DNA of 64,000 nt from Adiantum capillus-veneris (lineage: Eukaryota > Streptophyta > Polypodiopsida > Polypodiales > Pteridaceae): contig CM043962.1 of the NCBI GenBank assembly GCA_014529385.2, positions 149,662,647-149,726,646 of the forward strand, written 5' to 3'. This document shows, in pieces, positions 50,122 to 62,534 of the stretch (positions are counted from its first letter, which is position 1; the number at the start of each line of letters is the position of its first letter). The translations under genes were made by a program, and so were the position numbers. Below the pieces are notes generated by a model that saw only the letters and a program-made list of their open reading frames with translations, was not told the DNA's origin and searched no databases.

Positions 50122-52085
50122 CATATGGATCCAAAAAAGTAATAGATAATAAAAGGATGGCCAAATCCAAGGAATCTACAGGAGGTACAAAGCTTCATAG
50201 ATATGTGTGCATACTATAGATGCTTCATAATAAAAAATTCTCGCTAATAGCAAGCCCATTACATGACTTAACAAAAAAGACCGTTAAGTATTCATGGATT
50301 GCAAAAGTGCAAGAAGTTTTTGAAGAAGCTTATCTCTCAATGTGTGCTCACTCTACCAAATCTCTCAAAGCCATTTGAGGTCCAATGTGATGCTTGTGGT
50401 GATTGCCTTGGATCTATTTTGCTTCAAGAAGGGCATGCCATAGCATATGAGATTCAAAGACTCAACTTCGATAAGTGAGTATTAGGAAAATACGGAAAAG
50501 AGCTACTAGCTATTCTATATGTCCTAAACACGTGGAAACACTATCTCTTGGGGACTCCATTCATCCTACGAATGGATCACAAGCCTCAAGAACTTCATGA
50601 CGCAAACCAAGCTCTCCAACAAACAAATGAGGTGGGAAATTTTTCTTTTTCAATTTAAATTTCATATTTCTCACATTGCTAACAAGCACAATCAAGTGGT
50701 CGATGCACTTTTACAACAATCAAGGGTAAATGTGGTGTCTATAGCAACTCACAATGATCTATATTTTATGATAGATGAGTATGCTACTGACCAAGACTTT
50801 AAGTACGTAATTACATCCTTTGCAATAGGGAAGAAAAAAGAACCATTCACCTTGAAGGATGGTTATCTTCCAAACGGCAATAGGCTATGTGTTAATCACC
50901 CCTACAATAAGAAAGTCATGTATGAATCCCATACTTCTCCCTATGTGGGGCAAAGAGGGATTCCATAGTCTACTCTTTGAGGAGTAGAAATGCATTTCTA
51001 TTGGTCTACCATGAAAATTAAACATACAAGAGTATATTTCAAAATACGTGGTATACCAAAAGTTAAAATTTGATCGAGGGAAGCAACTTGGATTGTTTCA
51101 GTTGACTGGCTTAACAAGAAAACACACTCTATGACTGCCAAAAAGACTATTAAGGCACCTCAAATGGCAACCCTCTTCAGATCTCAAATTTTCAAGCATC
51201 ATGGATTTCCAACATCCATAGTGTCAGACAAAGATCCTAGAATGACCAGTAATTTCTAGAAGGGTTTCTTTTGGAATCTAGGAAGTAGATTAAATTTCTC
51301 TTTCGGCCTATCATCCACAAACGGATGACCAAAGTGAAATAACTAATCTAACGATTCTTGAATCTACTACAAGCCTATGTCATGGAAGTAGATTAATGTT
51401 CTCAATGATAGAAGTACCTACCTCTTATAGAGTATGCGTAGTACAACGACATTGTATATACTTCTATGGGGAAAGCACCTTTCGAGGTTAAAGAGGGAAG
51501 ATCCAAAAGTCCCTTACTACTTAAAGTACATGGGAAGATCTTCGCTAGTGATGAATATAGCCAAGACTTACAAGAATATTTTCCAAAGATTAAAATAGTT
51601 ATATCCATCTCACAGCAAAGGCAAAAAGGGTTGCTGCTGATAAGCACAAAAGAGCCTTAGCCTTTAAGGAAAATGCATGGGTCTTGCTAAAGTTTCTCAA
51701 AGCTCGTCTAAGGCATACTACGGGAAAGAATCCTACGGGTCACCAAGAGTATTATGCTAACTACCAAAATGATACTATGGTCCTTTTTAAATTATAAGGC
51801 CAATCAAAGAGATGGCTTATCAATTAAAGTTGCCCAACCATTGGCTCATGCACAATGTTTTCCATAAAAGCCTATGTAAACCTTACAAAGGAGCGCCACC
51901 AAAAGAAGAAATAGTTGCATACCCTCCAAAAATCAAAGATCAAGAAGAAGTACTTCAATCTGAGTCTATCCTATGACATGAAGACAAGGTATTAAGAGAT
52001 GGTAAGATTATCTGACGACATCTTATCGAGTTAAAGAATTATCCTTTTAAAGATGTTAAATGGATGCAAAGAATCTAGCTTAAGG
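50122..52085 (+). pseudogene. pol: Ty3/gypsy pol relic: RT end, RNase H, integrase, chromodomain-like end
   Basis: In order: RT thumb (about 50122-50340), RNase H (SKPFEVQCDACGDCLGSILL, then YLLGTPFILRMDHKPQ and FHISHIANKHNQVVDALL, 50.36-50.72 kb), the spacer and start of integrase (YESHTSPYVGQRG near 50.93 kb), an integrase core with ATLFRSQIFKHHGFPTSIVS and DKDPRM (51.16-51.25 kb), and a C-terminal part (QLKLPNHWLMHNVFH, 51.8-51.9 kb) followed by a chromodomain-like end (IELKNYPFKDVKWMQ, 52.02-52.07 kb). Compared with the minus-strand relic at 24.5 kb, the block carrying the first catalytic Asp is deleted between RGKQLGLFQ and VDWLNKK. Many stops and frameshifts. Not functional. Confidence 0.87.
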
Positions 52086-52215
52086 ATAATATGAACCTTT
52101 TCAATGCTTACGATGATGCCTTAAAGTAAGCATATGAAAATGCATTCTAAATGAACATTTTCAATGCTTACGATGATGCCTTAAAGTAAGCATATGAAAA
52201 TGCATTCTAAATGAA
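52086..52215 (+). repeat. 60-bp tandem duplication before the 3' LTR
   Basis: TTTTCAATGCTTACGATGATG begins two copies 60 bp apart, which are nearly identical through AAAATGCATTCTAAATGAACA. The stretch 52216-52536 has no further gene. It would contain the polypurine tract, of which only a weak AAGAGAG is visible at the LTR border. Confidence 0.9.
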
Positions 52216-52536
52216 CAATGTTTTTGTCTTATAAGACTAGTTCTCTTTTTATTGTGCACAGATTTAAGAAGTATGCATGCTTAGGATCATGTTTGTGGTG
52301 ACGACGTCTCCCAAACACCAAGTAAAACTTGTCACTCTACTTTGGAAGTATGATATGGACTAAAGAGCAGACATGCTTGCGGGCAGCTACGTCTCCCAAG
52401 CACCAATGGATTAGTCATCCATCTTGGAATGATGTCGTAGGGTAAAAAGGGATCCTCTACCCGCTAAGAAACATGGACTAATGACTAGGCTTTATCTTCT
52501 CTACCTCATAGTCGAGGACAACTATGATTTCAAGAG

Positions 52537-54382
52537 AGTCATAAAATCTAATATCTAGCTAACCCAATTGATTTTCTCATATTAAACTGATCATTTAATG
52601 TGGAAGAATAAACCAGAACAAGAGTTAGAATAGAGACATGTGCTTCTAGACCTATCTCAGCAGGGGACCAAAAGGAGAGTTGGTTGCATCTCAATACGGG
52701 ACCAAAAGGAGAGATGGTTGCATCTCAATACGGGTCCAAAAGGAGATGGTCTACCAAAGAGAAATGTGTAATAAGTGCTTCTAAACCTATCTCAGCAAGG
52801 GACCAAAAGGAGATATGGTTGCATCTCAATAGGGGTCCACAAGGAGACGGTCTACCAAATAGCAATGTGCAATAAGTGCTTCTAGACTTATCTCAGCAGG
52901 GGACCAAGAGGAGAGATGGTAACATCTCAATACGGGTCCAAAAGGAGGTAGTCTATCAAAGAGAAATGTGCATCTAATGGAGCTTAAAAGACCTTAGGGT
53001 TAGCTTCATTAAAGACCTCCAATAGTTAGTGTTAAAAGTCCTTTGACCTTAGGCAAGCTAGGAATGAGCTTGAGGTGGGAACCCGACCTAAGCTTGAGGT
53101 GCTTGTCGTGCTTGCTAACTAAGGTGCTTGAGGTGCTTGTCATGCTTGCTAACTAAGGTGCTTCAGGTGCTTGTCGTTCTTGATGACTAAGGTGCTTGAG
53201 GTGCTTGTTATGCTTATGACTAAGGTGCTTGTCATGCTTGATGAGGAAGGTGCTTGAGAAGCTTCATATGCATGGGGGATAAGGTGCTTGAGTCAAAAAG
53301 AGACCCTACAAAGTAGGGAGAAAGCCCCAAAGTTAGGGGAATCTTTGACTTAACCTCCAACTCACCCAAAGGGCACCCTTTTCTCAAGGGGCACATGGGA
53401 CACATGTTAGACTCTCCCTATGCTTAGCCACATGGTGTGCTTGAATGGCATTGGCTTGGCTAAAGAGGGGTCCAATGAGCTTCTAGTTCCATTTAACAAA
53501 TATCTAGATATTTTCAACCTCTCTGTCTTTAGGGGGTAAGGAGGACACTTGTCCAAAGACTACCCATGTACTTGAAATGCATGGTGCATATGATTGGCTA
53601 GGGGGAAGGGAAGAGGGGTTCAATGAGCTTGAGGCATGAGAAAAAATTAGAACTTGTCCCAAGCAAGCAAGGGGTGTGATGGGGGGGTATACACCTCTCA
53701 CACACTCATTTTGTGGATTCATTCTCACTTGGTGAAAGTAGAGGAACTCCACCTTCTTCTCCAAGCTTGTGAGAAGTGAGAGCCTACACCAACACTCTTG
53801 GCAATAGAATGCAAATCCAACCAAGAGCCATGCTTCAATGCTTAAACTTGCCATCTTCTCCATCCTCATTATTGTGCTTCTTGCGATGATAAGTGAGGAA
53901 CTATTTCTTTCTCCTATGGAATGTTTCTTCTTCCTCTTCCCTACCCTCATTCCCCGCTAGCTCTCTCCACCTTCGAAGGTGTTTGAGGCCTTGGGACTGA
54001 GACTTGGGATAGTTAATGCTTTCTACAAAGTTTATGTTATGTTTGTGATGCATGAATATTTCCATCTTCATTGCATCACCTAGGTCATAAGGAACACAAA
54101 GATTGTATTGTACCAAGTCTCTCTTGATGGGAGAAACTATAATACAAATGCCTATTGGAGGGGGGACCGGCTCCGTATGAATCCGGTCCTCAACTATTGT
54201 CATGTTCTCTAAACTCTCTCTCTTGCAAAAGTATTGTTCATGCCAAGTTAACTAAGTACCATGTTTATGTTGCTACCATCAGTTAAGTTCACCCGCTATG
54301 CTCACAAAGTAATCTCAAAAAAGTGCTTTATCTAATTTCCTAATTCCGCTACTCTCAAAGTTCATAGGCCATTTCCATTACA
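52537..54382 (+). mobile_element. 3' LTR of the Ty3/gypsy element (1846 bp)
   Basis: Collinear with the 5' LTR 25614-27352, starting AGTCATAAAATC (first base mutated from T) and ending CCATTTCCATTACA. It holds two minisatellites: GGACCAAAAGGAGAGATGG-type units at 52.66-52.95 kb (about 90-bp higher period) and GGTGCTTGAGGTGCTTGTC-type units at 53.08-53.29 kb, which are longer than in the 5' LTR. The five bases outside the two LTRs (TACAA and CAATA) do not match, so no target duplication is visible. Confidence 0.87.
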
Positions 54383-54389
54383 CAATACT

Positions 54390-55680
54390 TTGTGTTTCGT
54401 CAATACTTGTTGGTGCAATGAAGATGGAAGCTTCAAGCACCAAGCTTACACTTGACAACACGACATCAATTCCCTCACAGTCTCAGACCCAAGACCTCAC
54501 ACACCTTCCAAGATGGTGAGAGCTAGCGGGGTATGAGAGTAGATTGAGAGGAAGAAGAAGTATTCTAACGAGAAAGAAGTACATCTCCTCACATAATCAC
54601 TCTTAATAGCTTAGCATAGCTTAGTAATTAGCATGGTAGAGGAGATGAGCATGCATTGGAGCTTGGCTCTTGGTTGGATTTGCATCACAAAGGCAAGAGT
54701 TGTTGATATAGGCCTCCCTTCTAGATGATGAGCTTTCCATTAAAGCTTGAGAATGAGATAGTCTTCTTTACTTCACACATGAGTTTGTGTGAGTGTGTGT
54801 GATAATGCCTTGCAAAAATCATCCCCCTCTCTCTCTTGGTCAACCCCTCTTGCTATTTCCTCTTGTTGGCCCCTCATTGGCTCATGCCAAGCCTAGCCAG
54901 TAGGAAATTAGAAGCATAATTGCTAGCCTTGTGACAAGTGTCCCCTTTTTTCCTTTTTGTGAGAGCTTTAGGTATTTAAATAATTCAATTAAACTCTCAT
55001 TGGACCTCTTAGTCTTCTGGCCAATAGGAATCAGGCAAGCCATTGGGCTGTTGAATGCTCAATGGATCCCTTGGTAGACTATACAATAGTCTTCTAGAGA
55101 GCTTAATTTCTATTGGTTCTTTTATCAAGTGTTTTTAAATGAATTAAAATAAATTTAATCTAGCATAATTCTCATTGGTCCGCCTCTATGGCCATCCAAT
55201 AGGATTTGAATGCACCTTGGGGGCAACTGGGCTAGGAGCCTGACATGTGTCCACTATGTCCTTTGTGTAAAGGGAGCTTGGAAGAGTGTGTGTGTGTGTG
55301 TGTGTTTCTCTCTCATCCCCTACAAAAATGGCTCGCCCCCTCCTTGATAGGGATGTGGGAAGACTTTTGAGTCTTGCCACAAGCATCCAAATTTCCCTAA
55401 GGCTTAACCATTGAACATTTCATTTAATTTTAAAACCTAAGCTTTTTGGAAGTCTTAATGGGCTAAACCCTAACGTCTTTGAAGAACCATTCATGCACAT
55501 TGCTCTTTTGCAGATGGTCCCTCTTTGGATCCCTATTTTCCCTCCTTTGGATCCTTACTGAGACCGGTCTGTCAGCCTTACCAATATTCTAGCTTTTCTC
55601 CCCTGGTACTTCCCCATATTAAATGATCAGTTTAACATGAGAAAACCATTTAGGAGAATTAGATATTAGTTATTATGACA
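54390..55680 (-). mobile_element. related LTR in reverse orientation
   Basis: On the minus strand it begins TGTCATAATAACTAATATC at 55680 and continues with GGTTTTCTCATGTTAAACTG, matching the start of the gypsy LTRs. Near 54.45-54.60 kb it matches the LTR region with AAGAAGTATTC, CTAGCGGGG and CAAGACCTCA in reverse complement. Its far end directly abuts the end of the plus-strand 3' LTR. It is more diverged than the two LTRs are from each other, and no coding part belongs to it. Confidence 0.78.
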
Positions 55681-57072
55681 AGTTTTGTATTTCTATTAAA
55701 CAAAATGCTTTACAACGTGACATTAGAGCCGATTTCATTGATCTATTAGATCAACTTAAAGATAGTGCGTTGTTAACCCTTCACTTCGCTTGCACTTTCA
55801 TGGCTGCCTCCATCTGCCTATCAATCTAAAACATCAAAAAAACTTTTAGCAAGACTAACACTAGGACAGATGTAGACAACACAAAAATTTAGTTCACCTT
55901 GTGCCGATTGAAACGAAAGTAGGCATATTTGATGTCTTAGTAACCCAAGATAATCAAGTGCTCTCGTACGTTGGAGAGAGTCCAATGGTCACTGACTTGC
56001 ACAATCTCTGAAATACCATTTGACAAAGTAATGGGCATGTCAAATCACACAAAATCAGCAACATTGGATTGTAGAGGTATCCACTTTCCACTCTCACATC
56101 CAATGCTCATAGTGGAAGCCTAGATATAAAGTAGTGCGCATTTTAAGATATCGTATCTCGATACTAGAAGCCCCCACCTTGCACTTGTATTTATCTCCTT
56201 GGTGCACTCCCTCAACCATTCCCCAATTATCTCCAAATACAAGGTTAGTGCTTCATACATAACATTCTTGCTACAAAACATAATATGTGTGACACTAAAT
56301 GGCAATGTCTTGAACAAGTGTACAAAATATGCACGGAGCTACACCAACGGAGCCCTACTGATCTAGAAGCTTTCCTGAATTTTAATGAAGAGAAAATGTT
56401 GGGAAGCATCTTCTCCTTCACAGAGAAGAGTAACCAAATATCGGGTTGTGGCTATTCCATGCTCAGTAATGAAGGTTTGTCAATAGCAATGATCTTACCA
56501 TATCCATCCTCTGAGGCCGACACAACATACGTGTATGATTAGAAGAAGATTCTTTGTTGTAGCAGCATCGAAGGTGGTGAGTTGGGAAGCATCATAGAAA
56601 CGTTGGCGTGAAGAGCGTTGAAGGTTCCTTTGAGACTCTTGATTGGTTGTTCCTCAACAAAGTTGAATGGGAATATATCTATGACAACACCAAAAACTAT
56701 CAAGTCCAAAAAAAAAAAAACAAGCATTTAGAATTTGCAACCAGCAATGTTTTACGACTTACAATTTAATGAAAAATCTCTTGAGCTTCCATTCCTCAAG
56801 CATGTGGAACGCCAAGAGTAGACGTGTTGAACAATGGCCATTGTGCCATTGACTCTATGGTTCTTGAAACCAAGAAGTTTCACCTTCCAATGTTCGTCGA
56901 GGTTACCATGGTTTCGAACTCGATGAGGCCCGATAGTTGAAGGTTGCATAAAGACACAAGATCCTTTAGAAAACACTTGCGACACGCATTCCCCATTAGA
57001 ATCCCTAGTGTTATGCAAGCAACCCGCTTCTATCGCATCCTTTGACTTCCTTGAAGTGGAGGGGGTTGACAT
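55681..57072 (-). pseudogene. degenerate coding relic, possibly hAT transposase
   Basis: On the minus strand an open frame starts at ATG 57072 (MSTPSTSRKSKDAIEAG) and has DEHWKVKLLGFKNHRVNGTM, reminiscent of a damaged BED zinc finger. Further down, IDIFPFNFVEEQPIKSLKGT (56.6-56.7 kb) and VSDHWTLSNVREHLIILGY (near 56.0 kb) resemble the PFNxVE and DGWT segments of hAT transposases. Frames change several times between these pieces and stops are frequent. I recognise the order of motifs but not enough conserved residues to be firm; it could also be an unrelated degraded gene. Confidence 0.35.
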
Positions 57073-57290
57073 GGTAGCACCAAAAGAAGAAGAGTTATGG
57101 TGCTAGAGAGATAAGCATGTTGCTTCACAATGAAGTGGGGAGGAGAAATGGTTCAATGGGGAGCAAGGGGAGAAGAAATAGTTCAAAGGGATGGTGAGGA
57201 AGAAAGGGGGAGACAGGTGGTGCAGCTATGGAAAGCTTCCATATATGTTGCAACTATGGAAATCTTGGAGGGAGAGGGAAAAAGGGGGGG

Positions 57291-57295
<5 letters not shown>

Positions 57296-57335
<40 letters not shown>

Positions 57336-57344
57336 GAGGGAAAA

Positions 57345-57421
<77 letters not shown>
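57296..57421. repeat. (GA)n - (G)44 - (GA)n compound low-complexity tract
   Basis: A GA run of about 17 units, then a poly-G of 44 bases (57345-57388), then a GA run of about 16 units. Such a G run could form a G-quadruplex. Open frames through it are artefacts. Confidence 0.95.
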
Positions 57422-57426
<5 letters not shown>

Positions 57427-59255
57427 TAATGGATGAGAAATACAGATTTTGGTCAAAGAAAATAGATTTTTGACCATGTGTTTGGTTATGGGAGCTTTTG
57501 GGGAGTGAAAAGTGAGATTTAAAGATTTCAAAAAAATTTGAAATTTTAGGGTTACTTTATGGATGCCCATGAAAATGGAGGGAAAGAGCTCCCTCCTCCT
57601 CCCCCCCACGCATTTTCCCCCTTCTCTCTCTTTCTAGGGGACAAAGCTATAATGAGGGGAACAAATAGGCCCCCAAACCCCCTCCTACCCTACTTTTTAG
57701 AGGCTATAGTTGTGGCCACCACCCTTTTCCTATTGGTCCATGCTTAATCACCCCTTAAGCTAAGGGGCCCTTTTGGGGTTCATATTTTTTCTAATGTACC
57801 TATTGAAAATCATCTAGACCTACAGCTTGAGAATAACATCTCTATAATGTGGGATATATTCAAGTAGTGTCTTATGTTGACGCATAGAATACTTATCCCA
57901 TGCAATTCAATTTCTATCCTTCTCGTTAGTAGGAAGAAATTTTTGAGCACATCCTCAAAAGCAACCCATTTATGCGGTATGACGCCCTTCTCCTTGAGAG
58001 ACATCCCCTATTTATAGACTTTAGTTTCTAATACCAAACTAGTTTGCAGAGCCTTGATCGTATCCAGAGTGTGATGAAGATTGTGAATATCATTCCATTT
58101 ACTAAGGAAGATATTTATCGTATCTTTGTTGCGTTCTTTTTCCTCCCCTCAAAAGATTGGTGGTTTTGTGTTTTTCAACAACTCATCCACCTCTTTTTGA
58201 GTGAGAATTGGCAATGGATCTGGATTAGAGCCTTGCTCGGTACGCCAAGGCTTAGATTTTCAGGCCTAGAGCTCAAAAAAATCCTAAGTTGCTCACTTGT
58301 AGGGCCCTTGGAGTGCTGCTACATGAATTGCAATACCAGATTGGGCAATTTAGGACATTCTCATTCAAATGTGTAAAATTTGTTTTGAAAATAGACATGT
58401 GTGATTGCAATGCTCTAAATTCTTGAAGATCAAGCAGCTCTATGTTGTTGTGCATGTATTCTCCATGAGAGTATCCTGCTAGGAATGCAACGATAGGCGG
58501 AACATGCGAGAAATTGTCAAAATCAAATGTGTGATGCTTTGGCCTTGCGAAGTGTGGCCTAGTCTATGTAGTACCTATCGATGAGCAACAACAATAAGAA
58601 AAACGATTGGCTGTGTCAAATCAAATCCCAATAGCGAGAGAACATGCCGCAAAAATTCAATGACAATTACGAACACAAAAATTCATTCAAAATGCCTTTT
58701 CACCAAATTACCTTGCCTGATAGCAATTAGAAGTTGTACTAGCTTCGAATGCCCAAATTTGTCGTCCAATTTGAAATTTGTCTGAATTTTGTCGCAATCA
58801 AGGTGGATGCGAATTACGAACACAAAAATTCCTTCAAAATGCCTTTCTGCCAAATTACCTTATCAGATAGCAATTAGAAGCTATACTTGCTTCGATTACC
58901 TAAATTTGCGATCTGATTTGAAATTTGTCTGAAATGGTTGGATTCCAAAAACACCGAAGTCTTTGAGCTTGTTGTCAAAATCGTAGGCCTTTCTTGATTG
59001 CCTTCAAACTTACGCTAATTGTGATCGCCTTTCTTGATTGCCATTAAGCATGCTTTAATGTCTTATTTCAAAAAAGCTGTGAAGACAAGGTCTTCCCATG
59101 GGTACTTGTGATCGAAACCAGCAAGAATACTTGCCTTGCTTTTCTGTACTTGATTGTGGCCCAGGGGGGGTTTGGTGGGGGGCGGGGGGGGGAAGCACTG
59201 CTATGTACCCTAAGGCCAAAAAATGTTAAGGTTAATTAGCCTTTCAGTGAATGGC
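57422..59255. other. non-coding stretch with a 147-bp tandem duplication
   Basis: 58666-58800 recurs at 58813-58940 (shared words ATTACGAACACAAAAATTC and GATAGCAATTAGAAG). The open frame 58044-58376 has no recognisable domain. No gene is supported. Confidence 0.55.
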
Positions 59256-59361
59256 CTCAAAAATGGCAATGGCGAGATGTGCTCACACACGAGTAGGTCG
59301 GACACATTTCAAAGAAAAAATTACTTTCCAAAGAATGAATATACGTCATTGGCTGGAAGGG

Positions 59362-59460
59362 CTTGGCATAAGCAAAGTGGCAGAAGGTGGTTCCGAAGTC
59401 CAAAGCAACCACAATCTTAGCTTCGCCTGCTGCTCTATTACTTGCAGTGGACATGGACAT
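59362..59460 (-). pseudogene. HSPA12/Hsp70-like ATPase, 5' fragment
   Basis: From ATG 59460 the minus strand reads MSMSTASNRAAGEAKIVVAL then DFGTTFCHFAYAK. IVVALDFGTTxxxFAYA is the phosphate-1 loop at the N-terminus of HSPA12-type members of the Hsp70/actin ATPase fold, where the usual residues after DFGTT are SG or SGF; here they are FCHF. An in-frame ATG further upstream (59541) would add 27 residues. After FAYAK the similarity stops and the frame reads on without family character to about 59257. Only the first of several ATPase motifs is present, so this is a truncated or captured 5' fragment, or a first exon whose remainder I cannot find. Confidence 0.5.
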
Positions 59461-59927
59461 TGCGTCGAGGGGAGCGGAGGGCGCTCGTGCAAGTGTCGTG
59501 CGTAGGGGAGCTGAGGGCGAATATGTAGGGATGATGTTCATTCTGTTTCCATATTTAAGGTTTCGTTAAATTGGCTCCACCTCCCGGATGTTGGGTTGGT
59601 TACGCTAAGGACTTCAAAAATCAATTGGAAACGGCCCATACGAGTTCAAACCTCAACAAGCACCTTTTGAAGGGCTAATGGGACATGAGGTTCCATAAGG
59701 AAGGAATAAAATATGGTATGAGGGAAGGAATCTTGGCCAGTCGTAGGTAGGGGGACCCAATCTCTTTTAATGTTTTATTAGAGAGAATCCAGGAAGATCC
59801 CATGTGGTGAACAGGAAGGAAAGGAAGGGGTGTCGCAGAAAGGAGGTGGCAATCGACGGCGGGCAAGCTGACACAAGAAAGACAATTTAATTCAACGGGG
59901 GGCTTATATCCTATGACCTTCATTTAT

Positions 59928-59970
<43 letters not shown>

Positions 59971-60565
59971 TCTCCTTTCCTTACCTACTCAACCCTTCAG
60001 TTCCTAATTACGAAGACTTTGAACTAGGAATCAAAATTATAAGTCTTTTTTTCCTAGTTCATCTACGGTTGCCCAAACTTTGACTGCCTCACATTGAGTC
60101 CTTGAAAATAGCACCTTTCAATGTTCTACCATGTTACCTTCAGAAACTGTTTTGCTTGTGTTGGTATAGCACTCGCTTTAGTGAAAATATTACAAAAGTG
60201 CACAAGCATTCAAATAAATTCCATTGTAAGCTATAGTTGTATGGATATACTTGCCGCAATGATTTAACCATTTTGAAAAAGATGAGGCCTTTCCATTCTT
60301 TGAAAATCATGAGTTTTCTAAACATACACTATTACCCTCTAGGCAAATTTTGTCCTATTTTTTCCATGTTTTTACACAAATTTGATTCCTTGGGCTGGTG
60401 CGAATGCACCAAGGTTAAGTTGCATGAGCTATGGTGGCGTGTGTGTGTGACTACACACGTTCACGGCTCGAGATCTCTTTGTCTTACTCACCACGCCTGT
60501 GCATGCATGCAAGTCCCAAAATAGCAATGCTAACTTAGAGGCTGGAGCAATCCCTTGTGCTGATT
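59461..60565. other. non-coding stretch with a poly-C/poly-A tract
   Basis: A run of 31 C (59929-59959) followed by 10 A (59960-59969). Otherwise no repeat or gene that I can support. Confidence 0.55.
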
Positions 60566-61210
60566 TCCCACTGGCCCTTGGATATCAATTTCGCTTATAA
60601 TCGTGAAGGGAATGGTTAACCTGAGCGTGGAAATTCTCTTATCATTAAAGGCTTTGCTAAGGCTTGCAAAGATAAAATTGGAGAGTGGCCAAGATTAGTC
60701 CCATATGCTTTATGGGTTGATCATGCAGCACACAGCTCACTCAATGAATGTTGAGTTTATGTATGGTATGAAACCCGTGATGCCGATTGAGGATGTGATT
60801 CCTACATGGATGTAATGCCAAGGGAGGATGAATTAGCAGGGAAGGCCTTCTCGCTTTGCATACATCAATTAGAGAGAAAGCTTAAAGGATATTGAGGTTG
60901 TAGAAGTGCGATGTAGAAGTGCGATTAAAAGATGCAAGGTCAAATAATAAAGACAAGTTTGATACAATCCATAGGCTCATAACAAAAGCTATTGAATAAG
61001 AAGATCGAGTGTTCATGTGGGAAAGCAGCAGGCTTGACAACCAACACACTACAATTAGGAAGCTTGCAAAGAGATGTTTTGGTCCTTATGGCGTTAAGAA
61101 TGTGCATAGAAATGCGCCTTACACTTTGCGTGAGTTAGAGAGGAAAGAAATGAAAATTCCCATGGTAGGAAAATAATAGTCTTGTTCAAAATAAGAGGGC
61201 GTGTTGATCT
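60566..61210 (+). pseudogene. pol: Ty3/gypsy integrase C-terminal relic
   Basis: Translated in shifting frames it reads GEWPRLVPYALWVDHAAHSS, FMYGMKPVMPIEDVIPTWM, then DRVFMWESSRLDNQHTTIRK, LAKRCFGPYGVKNVHRNAPY and TLRELERKEMKIPMVGK. These are the integrase core end and the C-terminal GPY/F-type module of plant gypsy elements. The family differs from the chromovirus-like pieces at 23-29 and 50-52 kb. It is interrupted by stops, with no LTR recognised. Confidence 0.8.
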
Positions 61211-62010
61211 AGTTGATGCGCAAGCAAGTTAAGGAGGGGATGGATCTAGTTGTTTCCAAAGCGAGGATGAAAGTGACAATGCAACGTCTGACGTGTGGTA
61301 TTGGTGCTTTAGAAAGATTATAGTGACACATATGGAGAATGTTTAGAGGGAGTGGATGTCATGCAATGGCACATACACAATGTAGAGGGGATACATGTGG
61401 TTCCATGGAACATACACAAAGGAAAAAACTTTTTATGCATCTTGATTGATAGGAGTCAATGCTACAATGTACATTGTGTGATATGTGTGAAAGCGGTTGT
61501 CCCGATTGCTATCATGTACATATCTTACTAGGGAGTAAGAGCCCTAGACATGGTGTAGTTGGGTACTTTTCCACTTTAGACCATGCCTATTTTGATTTTA
61601 CAATGTAAAAATGTCAAGTGCATCATGGTGGCCCACTTGTCTTGCCTAGATATTTCGATGGAGGTGATGCCTATCCCCAAAAATAGCAACTAGTATGCAC
61701 GACCATAAATAAATATGTCTAGAGATCATGACGAGTGGGAAAATGATGCTTGGCATGAAATTTGAGTTCAAAGTAATTTTTTCACAAATTTAGGAATTTT
61801 TTCCCCGACTCTTTTGGGCTACAAAGAGTTACTTTATGGTGCACAAGTGCAATCCCTCCCCGTTTCTTCTTTGCTTTCGAGTGTGAGGATGTCAATTAGC
61901 GCTTTATCCCATCAAATAAGTATGTGGGCTTGTCTATGGAAGTTCTTAAGCTTCCATGAAACGGTGTGAACAAAGGATTGAAGGAGATTTCAAGCTACAT
62001 GTAGTCATGA
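61211..62010. other. non-coding stretch
   Basis: No frame, repeat or motif that I can support. Confidence 0.5.
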
Positions 62011-62042
62011 GATATGCATGAGTTTTAAGTTGCTTTTGGTAA

Positions 62043-62534
62043 GTGGAGCTTTCAAGGCTGAACTCAAAGCTTTGTTTATTGTTCTTCTCTCACTTCAGCC
62101 ACGAACTCTCACAGTTGGAGGCCCAGTGCCTTCTTGGTTGTGTCCACAAACTGCTCGAAAACGGGCTGAGACACTTCTACATAATCAAAGAGCTGTTGGA
62201 CGCGAGTTTTATACTCTCAGTTCAAGCTCTTCTCCTAGTGCAAGCTTGTACGAATATTCGCATGAGTGTGGAAAGGATAATGCTTTCGGGTATGGCTCCT
62301 ATGCAATCTGGAAACCACAACCTCATGGGTTGAGAAAGAACCAAGAGCTCAATGCTGATTGCAGAGAGTTTTGATGCTATCAGTTTAAGCTCTTCTTTTG
62401 TTCAATCAGCCTATGTCAATGGGAGGGTGGAAAGGAAAATAATGCTTTTGGGCATGGCTCTTGGTTATCTAGAAGTGGTTTCATTTCACGATGAAAAGAG
62501 CAATGAAGAAGGAAGTCTGTCCATGACAATGTGA
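62043..62534 (+). other. open-frame-rich segment with an internal ~160-bp duplication
   Basis: Two overlapping frames are open for about 100 codons each. The text around 62212-62300 (CAGTTCAAGCTCTTCTCC... GTGGAAAGGATAATGCTTTCGGGTATGGCTC) recurs diverged at about 62378-62465, so the region arose by duplication. The frame with HFYIIKELLDASFILSVQAL has a helix-rich look, but I cannot assign it to any family. Confidence 0.35.
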
